Source: Curtobacterium sp. TC1 (GTDB lineage Bacteria; Actinomycetota; Actinomycetes; Actinomycetales; Microbacteriaceae). Taken from it: a stretch of 64,000 bases of DNA. Under the pieces are notes generated by a model. That model was not told the DNA's origin. It did no database searches and was given only the letters and a program-made list of their open reading frames with translations. Shown in pieces: positions 1 to 9,648 of this stretch (position 1 is its first letter; every line of letters starts with the position of its first letter). The translations under genes were made by a program, and so were the position numbers. The stretch is from NCBI RefSeq assembly GCF_019844075.1, contig NZ_CP081964.1:1736001-1800000 (forward strand), given 5' to 3'.

Positions 1-266
1 ATGCCGCACGCGACGTAGGCGATCGCCACGGTGATGTGGAAGTTCAGCGCGACCCGGGTGTGCTCGCGGATGAAGCCGCCGCGGTCCCGGAGCACCAGGT
101 ACGCCACGAGCGGGGCGACGAAGCTGAAGAAGATCCCGCCGATGTGCGTGAGCGTTGCCCAGAGGCGCTGGTCCTCCGGGCTCATCGGCTGCGGCGGGGT
201 GTACCCGCTCGGGTACTGGGGTCCGTTCGGGTTCTGCGGGCCACCGGGCTGCTGTCCGTAGGTCAT
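1..266 (-). CDS. DUF4870-like membrane protein (5' part, runs off the left edge)
   Basis: The minus-strand frame opens at ATG 266 and is still open at base 1. The start MTYGQQPGGPQNPNGPQYPS is a Gly/Pro/Gln-rich cytoplasmic tail. It is followed by a segment with W-A-x-L-T-H-I-G-G and F-I-R-E-H, the pattern of small DUF4870 membrane proteins, whose function is unknown. Only about 88 residues are visible, covering the first hydrophobic segment and the start of the next. A TACGCT box (278-273 on the minus strand) lies 6 nt before the ATG, so the mRNA is probably leaderless. It is divergent from hrcA. The family call is by recognition of motifs only. Confidence 0.7.
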   Translation of the reverse strand, partial: MTYGQQPGGPQNPNGPQYPSGYTPPQPMSPEDQRLWATLTHIGGIFFSFVAPLVAYLVLRDRGGFIREHTRVALNFHITVAIAYVACG

Positions 267-354
267 GCCGGAAGCGTATCGGGGGTGCAGTCACGCGGGC
301 GTAGGATCAGCAGTCGACACGTCCGAGTGCCAGATCGACCAGGAAGGAGCGCTC

Positions 355-1377
355 GTGGTCAGTGAACGCAGCCTCGAGGTCCTGAAGGCGATCGTGCGCG
401 ACTACGTGGCGTCCCGCGAACCGGTCGGCTCGAAGACGATCGTCGAGCGACACGCCTTCGGTGTCAGTGCCGCCACGATCCGCAACGACATGGCCCTGCT
501 CGAGGACGAGCAGCTCATCGTCGCCCCGCACACCTCGTCCGGTCGTGTGCCGACCGACAAGGGCTACCGCCTCTTCGTCGACCACCTGGCCGCGGCCCGG
601 CCGCTGACGAGCGCCCAGCGGCACGCCATCGAGACCTTCCTCGGCGCCCCGAACGACCTCGACGAGGTCCTCGGCCGCACCGTGCGCCTGCTCAGCCAGC
701 TCACGAACCAGGTCGCCCTGGTGCAGTACCCGTCGATGGTGCGCGCCCGGGTGCAGCACGTCGAACTCGTGCGACTCGGCGACGCCCGGCTGATGGTGGT
801 GCTCATCACCGACACCGCCCGGGTCGAGCAGCGCGTCGTCGAGACCGACGTCGCGCTCGACGAGCCGCTGCTGACCGAACTCCGCACCGTGCTGAACGGT
901 GCGGCCGTGGGGCTCCTGCTGCAGGACGTGCCCACCGCGCTCCGTGCGGTGCCGCAACAGCTCCGCCCCGAGGCCCAGACGCTCGGCGGGGTCGTCGTGG
1001 CGACCCTCATCGAGCAGGTCGCGGCGAACCGACAGGACCGCCTGCTGATGGCCGGCGCCGCGAACCTGGCGAAGAGCGAGCAGGACTTCTCCGGCGGCCT
1101 CTTCCCGGTGCTCGAAGCGATCGAGGAACAAGTCACCCTGCTCCGCTTGTTCGGGGAGATGCAGGTGGACGACATCGCGGTGGCGGCCAGCATCGGTGTC
1201 GAGAACGCCGAGTACGGACTCGACGCCACGAGCATCGTCGCCGGCGGGTACCTCGCCGGTGGCGGCGAGGTGGCACGCCTGGGCGTCCTCGGACCGACCC
1301 GGATGGACTACGGCACGAACATGGCGGCCGTCCGGGCCGTCGCACGGTACCTGTCCAAGCTCCTGGGCGAACACTGA
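355..1377 (+). CDS. hrcA: Heat-inducible transcription repressor HrcA
   Basis: 340 aa, normal length for HrcA, which represses chaperone genes by binding CIRCE operators. Residues 1-78 form the winged-helix DNA-binding part, with [15 protein letters not shown] in the recognition region and [12 protein letters not shown] in the wing. The remainder is the GAF-like dimerisation/inducer domain. The GTG at 355 was chosen over upstream in-frame starts because AGGAAGGAG (341-349) is well placed and family homology begins there. dnaJ follows 49 nt downstream, the usual actinobacterial hrcA-dnaJ arrangement. No CIRCE inverted repeat is visible here, so its targets are presumably groES/groEL elsewhere. 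Confidence 0.96.
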   Translation: MVSERSLEVLKAIVRDYVASREPVGSKTIVERHAFGVSAATIRNDMALLEDEQLIVAPHTSSGRVPTDKGYRLFVDHLAAARPLTSAQRHAIETFLGAPNDLDEVLGRTVRLLSQLTNQVALVQYPSMVRARVQHVELVRLGDARLMVVLITDTARVEQRVVETDVALDEPLLTELRTVLNGAAVGLLLQDVPTALRAVPQQLRPEAQTLGGVVVATLIEQVAANRQDRLLMAGAANLAKSEQDFSGGLFPVLEAIEEQVTLLRLFGEMQVDDIAVAASIGVENAEYGLDATSIVAGGYLAGGGEVARLGVLGPTRMDYGTNMAAVRAVARYLSKLLGEH

Positions 1378-1426
1378 TCGACTGCAACACCGACCGACCG
1401 ACCGAACACAACCGACTGAGGGATAC

Positions 1427-2542
1427 GTGGCAGACCACTACGACGTCCTCGGCGTCCAGCGAGACGCCTCCGATGCCGACATCAAGAAGGCCTACCGCCG
1501 CCTGGCGCGTGAGCTCCACCCGGACGTGAACCCGGCCCCCGAGGCCGCCGAGCGGTTCAAGGACGTCACGCACGCGTACGACGTCCTGAGCGACCCCGAG
1601 CAGCGGCGCCGGTACGACGCCGGGCCACAGGCCGACAGCCCCTTCGGTGGCGGCGCCGGCGGGTTCAGCGACATCTTCGACGCCTTCTTCGGCGGCGGCG
1701 GTGGCGGCGGTGGCCGGGGCAGCGGTCCGCGCAGCCGTGCCGAGCGGGGGCAGGACGCCCTGCTCCGCATCGACGTCGACCTCGACGAGGTCGTCTTCGG
1801 GACCCACAAGGACGTCGAGGTCGACACCGCCGTCCTCTGCGAGACCTGTCACGGATCGTGCTGCGCACCGGGCACGAGCCCGCGCACCTGCGACATCTGC
1901 GGCGGCTCCGGCAGCATCCAGCGCCAGGTCCGCTCGCTCCTGGGCAACGTCGTGACGAGCGCCCCGTGCGGCACCTGCCGCGGGTACGGCACCGTCATCC
2001 CGAGCCCCTGCCCGACCTGCCAGGGTCAGGGCCGCGTCCGTGCCCGTCGCACGGTTCCGGTCGACGTCCCGGCCGGCGTCGACTCGGGCCTGCGCCTGCA
2101 GATGCCCGGCCAGGGCGAGGTCGGCCCCGCCGGCGGCCCCTCCGGCGACCTGTACCTGGAGATCCGGGTGCGGCACGACGACGTCTTCAGCCGCGACGGC
2201 GACGACCTGCTCGCCACGCTCGAGGTCGCGATGACCGACGCCGTGCTCGGCACCACCACGACGATCGACGGACTCGACGGGCCCGTCGAGCTCGAGATCC
2301 GTCCCGGGGTGCAGAGCGCCGACGTCCTGGTCATCAAGGACCGCGGCATCACGAAGCTGCGCGGGAGCGGCCGCGGCGACCTCCGGGTCGGCGTGCAGGT
2401 CGTCACCCCGACGAAGCTGTCGCACAAGGAGCGGCAGCTGGTCGAGCAGCTCGCGAAGTCGCACAAGGCCTCGGCGCCGCAGCTCGCCCGGTTCCAGCAG
2501 GGCATGTTCGGCAAGCTCCGCGACCGCTTCTTCAACTTCTGA
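1427..2542 (+). CDS. dnaJ: Molecular chaperone DnaJ (DnaJ2 type)
   Basis: 371 aa co-chaperone that stimulates DnaK ATPase. J domain residues 1-66 with HPD at 31-33, then a Gly-rich linker around FGGGGGGGG, then the zinc-binding region with four CxxCxG repeats, then the C-terminal substrate-binding domains. The first zinc repeat reads CETCHGSC, so its last Gly is replaced by Cys; the other three look normal. GTG 1427 is preceded by GAGGG. Its stop overlaps the ATG of rsmE by one base (TGATG), implying translational coupling. Location after hrcA indicates the hrcA-linked second DnaJ of actinobacteria rather than the dnaK-operon copy. Confidence 0.95.
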   Translation: MADHYDVLGVQRDASDADIKKAYRRLARELHPDVNPAPEAAERFKDVTHAYDVLSDPEQRRRYDAGPQADSPFGGGAGGFSDIFDAFFGGGGGGGGRGSGPRSRAERGQDALLRIDVDLDEVVFGTHKDVEVDTAVLCETCHGSCCAPGTSPRTCDICGGSGSIQRQVRSLLGNVVTSAPCGTCRGYGTVIPSPCPTCQGQGRVRARRTVPVDVPAGVDSGLRLQMPGQGEVGPAGGPSGDLYLEIRVRHDDVFSRDGDDLLATLEVAMTDAVLGTTTTIDGLDGPVELEIRPGVQSADVLVIKDRGITKLRGSGRGDLRVGVQVVTPTKLSHKERQLVEQLAKSHKASAPQLARFQQGMFGKLRDRFFNF

Positions 2543-3279
2543 TGGCATCGCTCTACGTCGTGGAGTCGCTCGACGGGGTCGCCGTCGGTGGCTCCGTGAC
2601 GCTCGACGGGGCAGAGGGGCGGCACGCCGTGACCGTCTCGCGCGTGCGGGTCGGCGAGACGCTGCGGCTCTCGGACGGACGGGGGACCGTCGTGTCCGGT
2701 GCGGTGGACTCCGTCGACCGCGATTCGCTGGTGTTGTCCGTCGCGTCGCTGTCCGTCGATCCGCTGCCGGTCCCGTCGCTGACGCTCGTGCAGGCCCTGG
2801 CCAAGGGCGGCCGCGACGAGATGGCGGTGCAGGCGTCGACGGAGATCGGCGTGGACCGGATCGTGCCGTGGTCGGCCGCGCGCAGTGTCTCCCGGTGGGA
2901 AGGCCCGAAGGTCGAGAAGGGCCGATCGCGCTGGACGTCCATCGCACACGAGGCCGCGAAGCAGGCGATCCGGTCGCGGGTGCCCGAGGTCGGGCCGCTC
3001 GTCACGACGGCGCAGCTCGTGCCCGCGCTCGGTGCCGGTGCCGCGGTGCTCGTGCTCGACCCCACCGCGACCGTGCGGCTCGCGACCTGGGAACCGCCGG
3101 CGGACCTCGACGAGATCGCACTCGTGGTGGGGCCGGAGGGCGGTATCGACGGCTCCGAGCTCGACCGGCTCGAGGCCGCGGGAGCGATCAGGGTCCGGCT
3201 CGGCGACAGCGTGCTGCGGACCTCGACCGCCGGTCCCGCGGCACTCGCGATCCTGCAGGCCGGACTCGGTCGCTGGTGA
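2542..3279 (+). CDS. rsmE: 16S rRNA (uracil-1498-N3)-methyltransferase RsmE
   Basis: 245 aa SPOUT-class methyltransferase that methylates U1498 of 16S rRNA with S-adenosylmethionine. N-terminal PUA-like region (EGRHAVTVSRVRVGE), then the SPOUT fold with LVVGPEGGIDGSELDRL and LGDSVLRTSTAGPAALAIL forming the trefoil-knot SAM site. Length is typical. Start ATG 2542 overlaps the dnaJ stop by one base, so it is cotranscribed with hrcA-dnaJ. The HIT gene begins 40 nt downstream with its own promoter-like box. Confidence 0.95.
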   Translation: MASLYVVESLDGVAVGGSVTLDGAEGRHAVTVSRVRVGETLRLSDGRGTVVSGAVDSVDRDSLVLSVASLSVDPLPVPSLTLVQALAKGGRDEMAVQASTEIGVDRIVPWSAARSVSRWEGPKVEKGRSRWTSIAHEAAKQAIRSRVPEVGPLVTTAQLVPALGAGAAVLVLDPTATVRLATWEPPADLDEIALVVGPEGGIDGSELDRLEAAGAIRVRLGDSVLRTSTAGPAALAILQAGLGRW

Positions 3280-3319
3280 GGGAAGGCCCGAGGTCGGTCC
3301 CGCGTTCTACGATGGAGTC

Positions 3320-3673
3320 ATGAGCACCAGCACGCCCAGCGTCTTCAGCAAGATCATCGCGCGCGAGATCCCGGCGACCGTCGTCGCCGAGGACGACCGT
3401 GTGATCGCGATCGAGGACATCGCCCCGAAGGCACCCGTCCACGTGCTGGTCATCCCCAAGACCGAGCAGTACGCGGACGTCGCCCAGCTCGCGGCCGGTG
3501 ACCCCGACCTCCTCGCCCACCTGGTCGCCACCGCGCAGCGCATCGCCGACGAGCGCGCCGGCGGCCAGTTCCGTCTCGTCTTCAACACCGGCGAAGCCGC
3601 CGGTCAGACCGTGTTCCACGTGCACGCGCACGTACTCGCAGGTGAACTGCAGGAAGGCACCCTTGCCGGCTAA
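3320..3673 (+). CDS. hinT: HIT family nucleotide-binding protein (HinT-like)
   Basis: 117 aa histidine-triad hydrolase of the HinT branch, which cleaves nucleoside phosphoramidates such as adenosine 5'-monophosphoramidate. The triad HVHAHVL starts at residue 100; the N-terminal FSKIIAREIPA is also typical of HinT. TACGAT at 3308-3313 sits 6 nt before the ATG, suggesting a leaderless transcript internal to the operon. The stop overlaps the phoH start by 11 nt, so the two are coupled. Physiological substrate in this organism is not deducible. Confidence 0.93.
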   Translation: MSTSTPSVFSKIIAREIPATVVAEDDRVIAIEDIAPKAPVHVLVIPKTEQYADVAQLAAGDPDLLAHLVATAQRIADERAGGQFRLVFNTGEAAGQTVFHVHAHVLAGELQEGTLAG

Positions 3674-4805
3674 CGAACCAGCACAGCCCACCACCGACGA
3701 CGACCAGGTCGTCTCCGTCGCCCTCCAGGTCGACGGCATCGCCATGGTCCAGCTGCTCGGTCCCCAGGACCGGCTCCTGAAGACCGTCGAACGGCAGTAC
3801 CCGGGCGTCAAGGTCGTCGTCCGCGGCAACGAGGTCACGCTCACCGGACCCGAGCGCGAGGTCGCGCGGGCGAAGGCGCTCGTCGACGAACTCGTCGGCC
3901 TGGTCAAGCGCGGGCAGGACATCGGCCCCTCGGACATCCCGATGTCGGCGCGCATCCTCGACGACGACCGCAAGCCGTCCGACACCTTCGGCACGCCGAT
4001 CGTGTCGAGCCGCGGCAAGTCCGTCCGGCCGAAGACCGACGGGCAGCGCGCGTACGTCGACGCCATCGACGAACACACCATCACGTTCGGGATCGGTCCC
4101 GCCGGCACCGGCAAGACCTACCTGGCGATGGCGAAGGCGGTGCAGGCCCTGCAGCGGCGCGAGGTCACCCGGATCATCCTGACCCGTCCAGCGGTCGAGG
4201 CCGGCGAGCGGCTCGGGTTCCTGCCGGGCACGCTCACCGACAAGATCGACCCGTACCTGCGGCCGCTCTACGACGCCCTGAACGAGATGATGGACCCCGA
4301 GCTGGTCCCGAAGCTGCTCGCTGCGGGCACGGTCGAGGTCGCGCCGCTCGCGTACATGCGCGGCCGGACGCTCAACGACTCGTTCGTCGTCCTCGACGAG
4401 GCGCAGAACACGACCCCCGAGCAGATGAAGATGTTCCTGACCCGTCTCGGGTTCGGCTCGAAGATGGTCGTCACGGGGGACATCACCCAGGTCGACCTGC
4501 CGGGCAACGTGTCCGGGCTCCGGCTCGTGACGCGCATCCTCGAGACGGTCGAGGACATCCACTTCGCCCGGCTCGGCAGCGAGGACGTCGTGCGGCACAC
4601 GCTCGTCGGCCGCATCGTCGACGCCTACACCGTCTACGACGAGGAACGCCTCGCCGAGCAGGCCGGTCATCGTCCCGGTGGCCGCGGCACCGCGCCGGTC
4701 GGCAACCCCGACGGCGCCAACCGTGCCGAGCGCCGGGGGCGGCCGCCGCAGGACCGTCAGCGACCCCCGTACCCCCAGAACGACGCCCGAGGAGGCAACC
4801 GGTGA
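3663..4805 (+). CDS. phoH: PhoH-like ATPase
   Basis: 380 aa P-loop ATPase of the PhoH family, linked to RNA metabolism and usually next to ybeY. KH-like N-terminal region (residues 1-90), Walker [12 protein letters not shown] near residue 145, Walker [16 protein letters not shown]. The last ~50 residues are a Pro/Arg/Gly-rich low-complexity tail. TTG 3663 was chosen as start because AGGAAGG (3650-3656) precedes it and the KH-like homology starts shortly after; it lies inside the end of hinT. Stop overlaps the ybeY GTG by 4 nt. Role with YbeY in rRNA processing is inferred from gene context. Confidence 0.92.
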   Translation: MPANEPAQPTTDDDQVVSVALQVDGIAMVQLLGPQDRLLKTVERQYPGVKVVVRGNEVTLTGPEREVARAKALVDELVGLVKRGQDIGPSDIPMSARILDDDRKPSDTFGTPIVSSRGKSVRPKTDGQRAYVDAIDEHTITFGIGPAGTGKTYLAMAKAVQALQRREVTRIILTRPAVEAGERLGFLPGTLTDKIDPYLRPLYDALNEMMDPELVPKLLAAGTVEVAPLAYMRGRTLNDSFVVLDEAQNTTPEQMKMFLTRLGFGSKMVVTGDITQVDLPGNVSGLRLVTRILETVEDIHFARLGSEDVVRHTLVGRIVDAYTVYDEERLAEQAGHRPGGRGTAPVGNPDGANRAERRGRPPQDRQRPPYPQNDARGGNR

Positions 4806-5263
4806 GCATCGAGCTCAACAACGAGTCCGGGGTCGAGGTGGACGAGGCAGCGATCCAGCGCCTCGCCGCCTTCGCCCTCGATGCGATGCACGTGCACGCG
4901 GACGCCGAACTCGCCATCGTCCTGGTCGACGAGGGCGCGATGGAGCAGCTGCACGTGCGGTGGATGGACGAGCCCGGCCCGACCGACGTCCTGAGCTTCC
5001 CGATGGACGAACTCCGACCGGGTACCGAGGACGACCCCACGCCCGCCGGACTGCTCGGCGACATCGTGCTCTGCCCGCAGGTGGCCGAGGAACAGGCGAA
5101 GACCGCCGGGCACTCGAGCACCGACGAGATGCTGCTGCTCACCTGCCACGGCATCCTGCACCTGCTCGGGTTCGACCACGCCGAGCCGGACGAGAAGGCC
5201 GAGATGTTCGGGCTGCAGGGCGAGATCCTGACGGCCTTCGCGGCCCAGCGCCGGGGTCGGTAG
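4802..5263 (+). CDS. ybeY: Endoribonuclease YbeY (16S rRNA maturation)
   Basis: 153 aa metal-dependent endoribonuclease acting in 16S rRNA 3' maturation and ribosome quality control. The zinc-binding signature [11 protein letters not shown] occupies residues 116-126, with the three His expected for metal binding. DVLSFPMD (the conserved substrate-region motif) precedes it. GTG start overlaps the phoH stop by 4 nt; the next gene starts 3 nt after its stop, so phoH-ybeY-corC-era is one tightly coupled unit. Confidence 0.96.
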   Translation: MSIELNNESGVEVDEAAIQRLAAFALDAMHVHADAELAIVLVDEGAMEQLHVRWMDEPGPTDVLSFPMDELRPGTEDDPTPAGLLGDIVLCPQVAEEQAKTAGHSSTDEMLLLTCHGILHLLGFDHAEPDEKAEMFGLQGEILTAFAAQRRGR

Positions 5264-5266
5264 CCG

Positions 5267-6586
5267 ATGCTCGTCGTCGTCGGCCTGCTCGCGGTGGCGC
5301 TGGGGCTCGTCGTGCTCGGCGGACTCCTCGCCGCGAGCGACGCCGCACTCTCCGTGGTGTCCCGTGCCGACCTCGACGAGATCGCCCGCGGCAACAAGCG
5401 GCGTCGCGCGCTCGAGGCGATCGCGGACGACGTCGGTGCGCACGTCAACGCGCTCAACTTCTTCCGGGTCCTCGCCGAGACCGCCGCGGCCGTGCTCGTC
5501 ACGATCGCCCTGGTGCGGGCGTTCGACAGCTGGTGGGTGGCGCTCATCGTCTCCGCCGCCATCATGACGGCCGTGTCCTTCGTGCTCGTCGGGTCGAGTC
5601 CGCGCAGCGTCGGACGGGCGCACGCCGAGCGACTGCTGGCGTCCACCGGCGGGCTGGTCCGTGCCGTCCGGATCGTGCTCGGTCCGCTCGCCGGTCTGCT
5701 CGTCCGCATCGGCGACCGCGTGACCCCGGGCCGTGGCCGGAGTGCCTCGACGGTGTCGAGCGAAGAGCAACTGCTGTCCCTCGTCGACGAGGCCACCGAG
5801 AGCAACGTGCTCGAGGACGAGGACCGCGAGCTCATCCACTCGGTCTTCGAGTTCAGCGACACCCTCGTGCGCGAGGTGATGGTGCCGCGCACCGACATGC
5901 TGACCGTCGACGGCTCGGACACGCTCGCCGCCGGCATGGAGCAGTTCCTGGCTGCCGGGGTGTCCCGCATGCCCGTCACCGGCAAGGACAGCGACGACGT
6001 GCTCGGTGTGCTGTACCTGCGCGACGTGTCGCGGGCGCTGTACGAGCGTCCGGGGTCCGGCAGCGAGCGGGTCACGCGCCTGCTGCGTCCGGCCGAGTTC
6101 GTGCCGGAGTCGAAGGCCGCCGACGACACCCTGCGGCACATGCAGGTCGCGAAGAACCACCTGGTCCTGGTCGTCGACGAGTACGGCGGCGTCGCCGGTC
6201 TCGTCACGATGGAGGACCTCATCGAGGAACTCGTCGGGGACATCTCCGACGAGTACGACCGCGCGGTGGTCGACCGGGTCGAGGTCGAGCCCGGCATCTG
6301 GCGGATCTCCGCCCGGCTGCCCGTCGACGAGCTCGGCGACCTGTTCGGGATCGAGCTCGACGACGACGACGTCGACACCGCGGGCGGCCTGCTCACCAAG
6401 GAGCTCGGCCACCTGGCGATCTCCGGCGACACCGTCACGGTGTCCGGCGTCGTCCTGACGGCCGACCGGGTCGAGGGCAAGCGCCGCCACCTCATCACCG
6501 TGCTCGCCGAGCGCACCGATGCCCTCGCGGGTGTCGAGGACGCCTTCGACGACGCCACCACCACGACGGGAACCACGCACGCATGA
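5267..6586 (+). CDS. CorC/HlyC family CBS-domain membrane protein
   Basis: 439 aa. Order: a hydrophobic DUF21-type (CNNM) N-terminal domain with several membrane segments (residues ~1-140), a paired CBS region including REVMVPRTDMLTVD and the segment around VVDEYGGVAGLVTMEDLIEE, and a C-terminal CorC_HlyC domain. The family is implicated in divalent cation (Mg/Co) efflux or tolerance; the substrate cannot be read from sequence. It sits between ybeY and era as in most actinobacteria. Its stop overlaps the era start by 4 nt (ATGA). Confidence 0.92.
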   Translation: MLVVVGLLAVALGLVVLGGLLAASDAALSVVSRADLDEIARGNKRRRALEAIADDVGAHVNALNFFRVLAETAAAVLVTIALVRAFDSWWVALIVSAAIMTAVSFVLVGSSPRSVGRAHAERLLASTGGLVRAVRIVLGPLAGLLVRIGDRVTPGRGRSASTVSSEEQLLSLVDEATESNVLEDEDRELIHSVFEFSDTLVREVMVPRTDMLTVDGSDTLAAGMEQFLAAGVSRMPVTGKDSDDVLGVLYLRDVSRALYERPGSGSERVTRLLRPAEFVPESKAADDTLRHMQVAKNHLVLVVDEYGGVAGLVTMEDLIEELVGDISDEYDRAVVDRVEVEPGIWRISARLPVDELGDLFGIELDDDDVDTAGGLLTKELGHLAISGDTVTVSGVVLTADRVEGKRRHLITVLAERTDALAGVEDAFDDATTTTGTTHA

Positions 6587-7521
6587 CCGACTCCGACTCC
6601 ACCCCCACCGCCTCGGGCACGCCGTACCGTGCGGGCTTCGTCTCGTTCGTCGGGCGCCCGAACGTCGGCAAGTCGACGTTGACGAACGCGCTGGTGGGCC
6701 AGAAGGTCGCGATCACCTCGTCGAAGCCGCAGACCACCCGGCGTGCGATCCGCGGCATCGTGCACCGTCCCGACGGCCAGGTCATCATCGTCGACACCCC
6801 GGGCGTGCACCGTCCGCGCACCCTGCTCGGCGAGCGGCTCAACGACCTCGTGCAGTCCACGCTCGGCGACGTCGACGTCATCGGGTTCTGCGTCCCCGCC
6901 AACGAGCCGATCGGCCCGGGCGACCGCTTCATCAACGACACCCTCGACCAGTACCCGCGGGCCAAGAAGGTCGCGATCGTCACGAAGATCGACCGCACCT
7001 CGAAGGACAAGGTCGGGGAGCAGCTGCTGGCCGTCTCGAGGCTCCGTGACTGGGACTCGATCATCCCGACGTCGGGCACGAAGGGCCTGCAGCTCGAGGA
7101 CCTCCTCGGCGAGATCACCTCGCTGCTGCCGGAGTCGCCCCAGCTCTACGACTCGTCCGCCGTGACCGAGGAGACCGACGAGGAACGCATCAGCGAACTC
7201 ATCCGCGAAGCCGCGCTCGAGGGCGTCCGCGACGAACTGCCGCACTCGCTCGCGGTCGTGATCGAGGACATCGTCGAGCCCGACGAGGACGACGACGCCG
7301 ACGGTCCGCTGCGCATCTTCGCGAACCTGTTCGTCGAGCGCGACAGCCAGAAGGCGATCGTCATCGGCCACAAGGGCGAGCGCCTGAAGGACGTCGGCTC
7401 CCGTGCCCGCGTCGAGATCGAGTCGCTGCTCGGCGGTCGGCACGTGTACCTCAACATCCGCGTGAAGGTCGCCAAGGAGTGGCAACGTGACCCGAAGCAG
7501 CTCGGACGCCTCGGGTTCTGA
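6583..7521 (+). CDS. era: GTPase Era
   Basis: 312 aa ribosome-assembly GTPase that binds the 3' end of 16S rRNA. G1 is GRPNVGKST, G2 KPQTTRR, G3 DTPGVH, G4 TKID; the C-terminal KH domain carries VIGHKGERLKDVGSRAR. Length is typical. ATG 6583 overlaps the corC stop. It ends the ribosome-maturation operon; the next gene has its own leaderless-type promoter. Confidence 0.97.
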   Translation: MTDSDSTPTASGTPYRAGFVSFVGRPNVGKSTLTNALVGQKVAITSSKPQTTRRAIRGIVHRPDGQVIIVDTPGVHRPRTLLGERLNDLVQSTLGDVDVIGFCVPANEPIGPGDRFINDTLDQYPRAKKVAIVTKIDRTSKDKVGEQLLAVSRLRDWDSIIPTSGTKGLQLEDLLGEITSLLPESPQLYDSSAVTEETDEERISELIREAALEGVRDELPHSLAVVIEDIVEPDEDDDADGPLRIFANLFVERDSQKAIVIGHKGERLKDVGSRARVEIESLLGGRHVYLNIRVKVAKEWQRDPKQLGRLGF

Positions 7522-7588
7522 GGTCCTGGCGCCGGGTGTCATCCACGCGAGGGACGCGCCGGTGACCCGAGCGCCGTACCGTGGACGC

Positions 7589-8851
7589 GTGTTCCGTCCC
7601 ATGCTGCGCGCGCAGGTCATCACCGACGTCGTCATCGCCGTCGTGCTCGGCTCGCTCGTGCTGATCACCTCGGCCCGGGGGATGGACACCCCGCTCGCGG
7701 TCGTCACCGTCGTCGGCATGACCGCCGCGCTGGCGCTCCGACGGCTGTCACCGGGACTCGCCCTGGCGGTCGCGTGGGTGTTCGCGGTCTTCGAGATGGT
7801 GACGGGCCAGATGCCCGACCTGTCGAACGTGTTCATCGCGGCGGTGCTCTACACCACGAGTGCCTACGGCAGCCGACGGGTCCGGCTGGCGGGACTCGTC
7901 TCCGCCATCGTCGGGTCCGTCACCGCGGCGCTCTACATCGGCGTCGACGACTACCGGAACCGCCTGACGATCGAGACCGCCTCGACCCCGTTCCAGGAGT
8001 CGCTGCAGGTCACGGTCTCGTACTTCGCCGTCGTCCTGCTCCTCCTGCTGCTGCCGTGGTTGGCGGGCCTCGTCCTGCGCACCCGCCGGTCGGCGAGCAT
8101 GAGCCGCGAGGCCCAGCTGCTCGCCGAGCGCGACGCCGCCCGCGCCGACCGCGCCGTCGCCGTCGAACAGGAACGTGTGCGGATCGCCCGCGACATGCAC
8201 GACATCGTCGCGCACTCGCTCGCGGTCGTCATCGCCCAGGCGGACGGCGCCCGCTACGCGCTGAAGGCCGACCCCGCCGTCGCCGACCAGGCGCTCGGCA
8301 CCATCTCGACGACCGCCCGCCGTGCGCTCGGCGACGTCCGCGAGCTCCTGGGTGCGCTGCGGCACGAGCAGGGGACCGTTCCGACACCCGAGATCGACGA
8401 CATCGACCGGCTCATCGGCGAGATGCGGCAGGTCGGCCTCGACGTCCGGGTCGAGCGCGAGGGCGACCCTGCCGGTCTCCCCACCACGACGCAGCTCGCG
8501 GTGTACCGGATCGTCCAGGAGAGCCTGACGAACGCGTACAAGCACGGTGAACCGGGGACCCCGGTGCACGCATCGCTGACCTACCGACCGGACACCGTCG
8601 AGATCGCGGTCGTGAACCGCCGCGCGGACGACGGCACGCGGGGTCCCGGCACCGGACACGGCCTCGTCGGGATGCGCGAGCGTGCGACCATGACCGGCGG
8701 CACGATGACCGCAGGGGTTCGCGGACCGGACTTCGAGGTCTCGGTCCGGATGCCCGCGGTCCCCGCCAGCGGACAGATGCCCCGCGGCCGTGTCACCCCG
8801 ATCGCCGGCCCGACCGCCAGCCCGACCGAGCAGGAGCGCACCGCCCGATGA
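7589..8851 (+). CDS. Two-component sensor histidine kinase (HisKA_3/NarL-type)
   Basis: 420 aa. About four to five N-terminal membrane helices (residues ~1-165), a short coiled segment, the dimerisation/phosphoacceptor box RIARDMHDIVAHSLAV with His204 in the MHD motif, and a C-terminal HATPase domain (NAYKHGEPG as N-box, GHGLVGMRERA as G-box). GTG 7589 is preceded by TACCGT (7577-7582) with 6 nt spacing, so a leaderless start is likely; ATG 7601 is an alternative. Overlaps the response regulator by 4 nt. The ABC exporter downstream suggests the pair regulates it, as in DesKR/LiaSR-like modules; the signal is unknown. Confidence 0.9.
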   Translation: MFRPMLRAQVITDVVIAVVLGSLVLITSARGMDTPLAVVTVVGMTAALALRRLSPGLALAVAWVFAVFEMVTGQMPDLSNVFIAAVLYTTSAYGSRRVRLAGLVSAIVGSVTAALYIGVDDYRNRLTIETASTPFQESLQVTVSYFAVVLLLLLLPWLAGLVLRTRRSASMSREAQLLAERDAARADRAVAVEQERVRIARDMHDIVAHSLAVVIAQADGARYALKADPAVADQALGTISTTARRALGDVRELLGALRHEQGTVPTPEIDDIDRLIGEMRQVGLDVRVEREGDPAGLPTTTQLAVYRIVQESLTNAYKHGEPGTPVHASLTYRPDTVEIAVVNRRADDGTRGPGTGHGLVGMRERATMTGGTMTAGVRGPDFEVSVRMPAVPASGQMPRGRVTPIAGPTASPTEQERTAR

Positions 8852-9537
8852 CCACCACCCCGCCGGCCGACGGCCGGATCCGCGTCGCCCTCGTCGACGA
8901 CCAGGCACTCTTCCGCACGGGCATCCGGATGCTCATCGGCTCCCAACCCGACCTGCAGTTCGTCGGCGAGGCGGGCGACGGCGCCGAGGGCGTCGAGCTC
9001 GTCCGCCGCGCCCGCCCGGACGTCGTCCTGATGGACGTCCGCATGCCCGTGATGGACGGCATCACGGCGACCTCGCACATCGTCGAGCAGGCCGGGACCG
9101 ACGGCGCCAAGGTGCTCGTCCTGACCACGTTCGACTTCGACGAGGCCGCGGCGAAGGCCATCCGCGCCGGGGCGAGCGGCTTCGTGCTGAAGGACGCCGA
9201 CCCGGAGTTCCTGCTCGCCGCCGTGCGGACCGTGCACGCCGGCACCGCGGTCTTCGCGGCCTCGGCGACGCGGGAGCTCCTGCGTCGGTACGACGACTCG
9301 GTCGAGCAGGCCGCGACCGTGCCGGCGACGTTCGACGACCTGACACCGCGTGAGCGCGAGATCTTCGACCTGGCGGCCCGCGGCTTCAGCAACAGCGAGA
9401 TCGCGCAGCACGAGTACGTCAGCGAGGCGACCGTGAAGACCCACATCTCGCGGGTCCTGACGAAGCTCGGACTCCGCGACCGCGTGCGCCTCGTCGTGTT
9501 CGCCCACGAGCACGGACTGGTGGGCAAGGCCGACTGA
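8848..9537 (+). CDS. NarL/LuxR-type response regulator
   Basis: 229 aa. Receiver domain with the acidic pair in VALVDDQALF, phosphoacceptor Asp63 in LMDVRMPVMDG, and the Lys of GFVLKDA. C-terminal LuxR helix-turn-helix with LTPREREIFDLAARGFSN and SEATVKTHISRVLTKLGL. Start overlaps the kinase stop by 4 nt, so the two are cotranscribed. An 18-bp perfect palindrome begins 6 nt after its stop, a candidate operator for this regulator upstream of the ABC genes (inference). Confidence 0.93.
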   Translation: MTTTPPADGRIRVALVDDQALFRTGIRMLIGSQPDLQFVGEAGDGAEGVELVRRARPDVVLMDVRMPVMDGITATSHIVEQAGTDGAKVLVLTTFDFDEAAAKAIRAGASGFVLKDADPEFLLAAVRTVHAGTAVFAASATRELLRRYDDSVEQAATVPATFDDLTPREREIFDLAARGFSNSEIAQHEYVSEATVKTHISRVLTKLGLRDRVRLVVFAHEHGLVGKAD

Positions 9538-9542
9538 CGGAC

Positions 9543-9560
9543 GTCATCCGATCGGATGAC
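9543..9560. promoter_or_regulatory. 18-bp perfect palindrome between response regulator and ABC genes
   Basis: GTCATCCGATCGGATGAC is fully self-complementary. It lies just after the response-regulator stop and about 90 bp before the ABC ATPase start. With no spacer loop it is a poor terminator and a better candidate operator for a dimeric LuxR-type regulator. Confidence 0.5.
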
Positions 9561-9648
9561 CCGTCCACAGGAAGTCGAGCCGAGCGGTGCATCCACAGGA
9601 GCCGCCCGACGGACGCGGGCCGGGCCTCCCGGCCGTCATCGTTGGTGC

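Noticed and set aside
280..354. Possible CIRCE operator before hrcA
   Set aside because: No TTAGCACTC/GAGTGCTAA inverted repeat is present; the only GAGTGC is a single half without a partner.
1133..2947. Long minus-strand frame opposite dnaJ and rsmE
   Set aside because: Same codon-bias effect; it covers three confident plus-strand genes and has no recognisable motif.
4483..7836. Very long open frame on the minus strand opposite phoH-era
   Set aside because: It is the reading-frame shadow expected opposite GC-rich genes: low-complexity Arg/Ser/Ala/Thr composition, no domains, and it fully overlaps well-identified genes.
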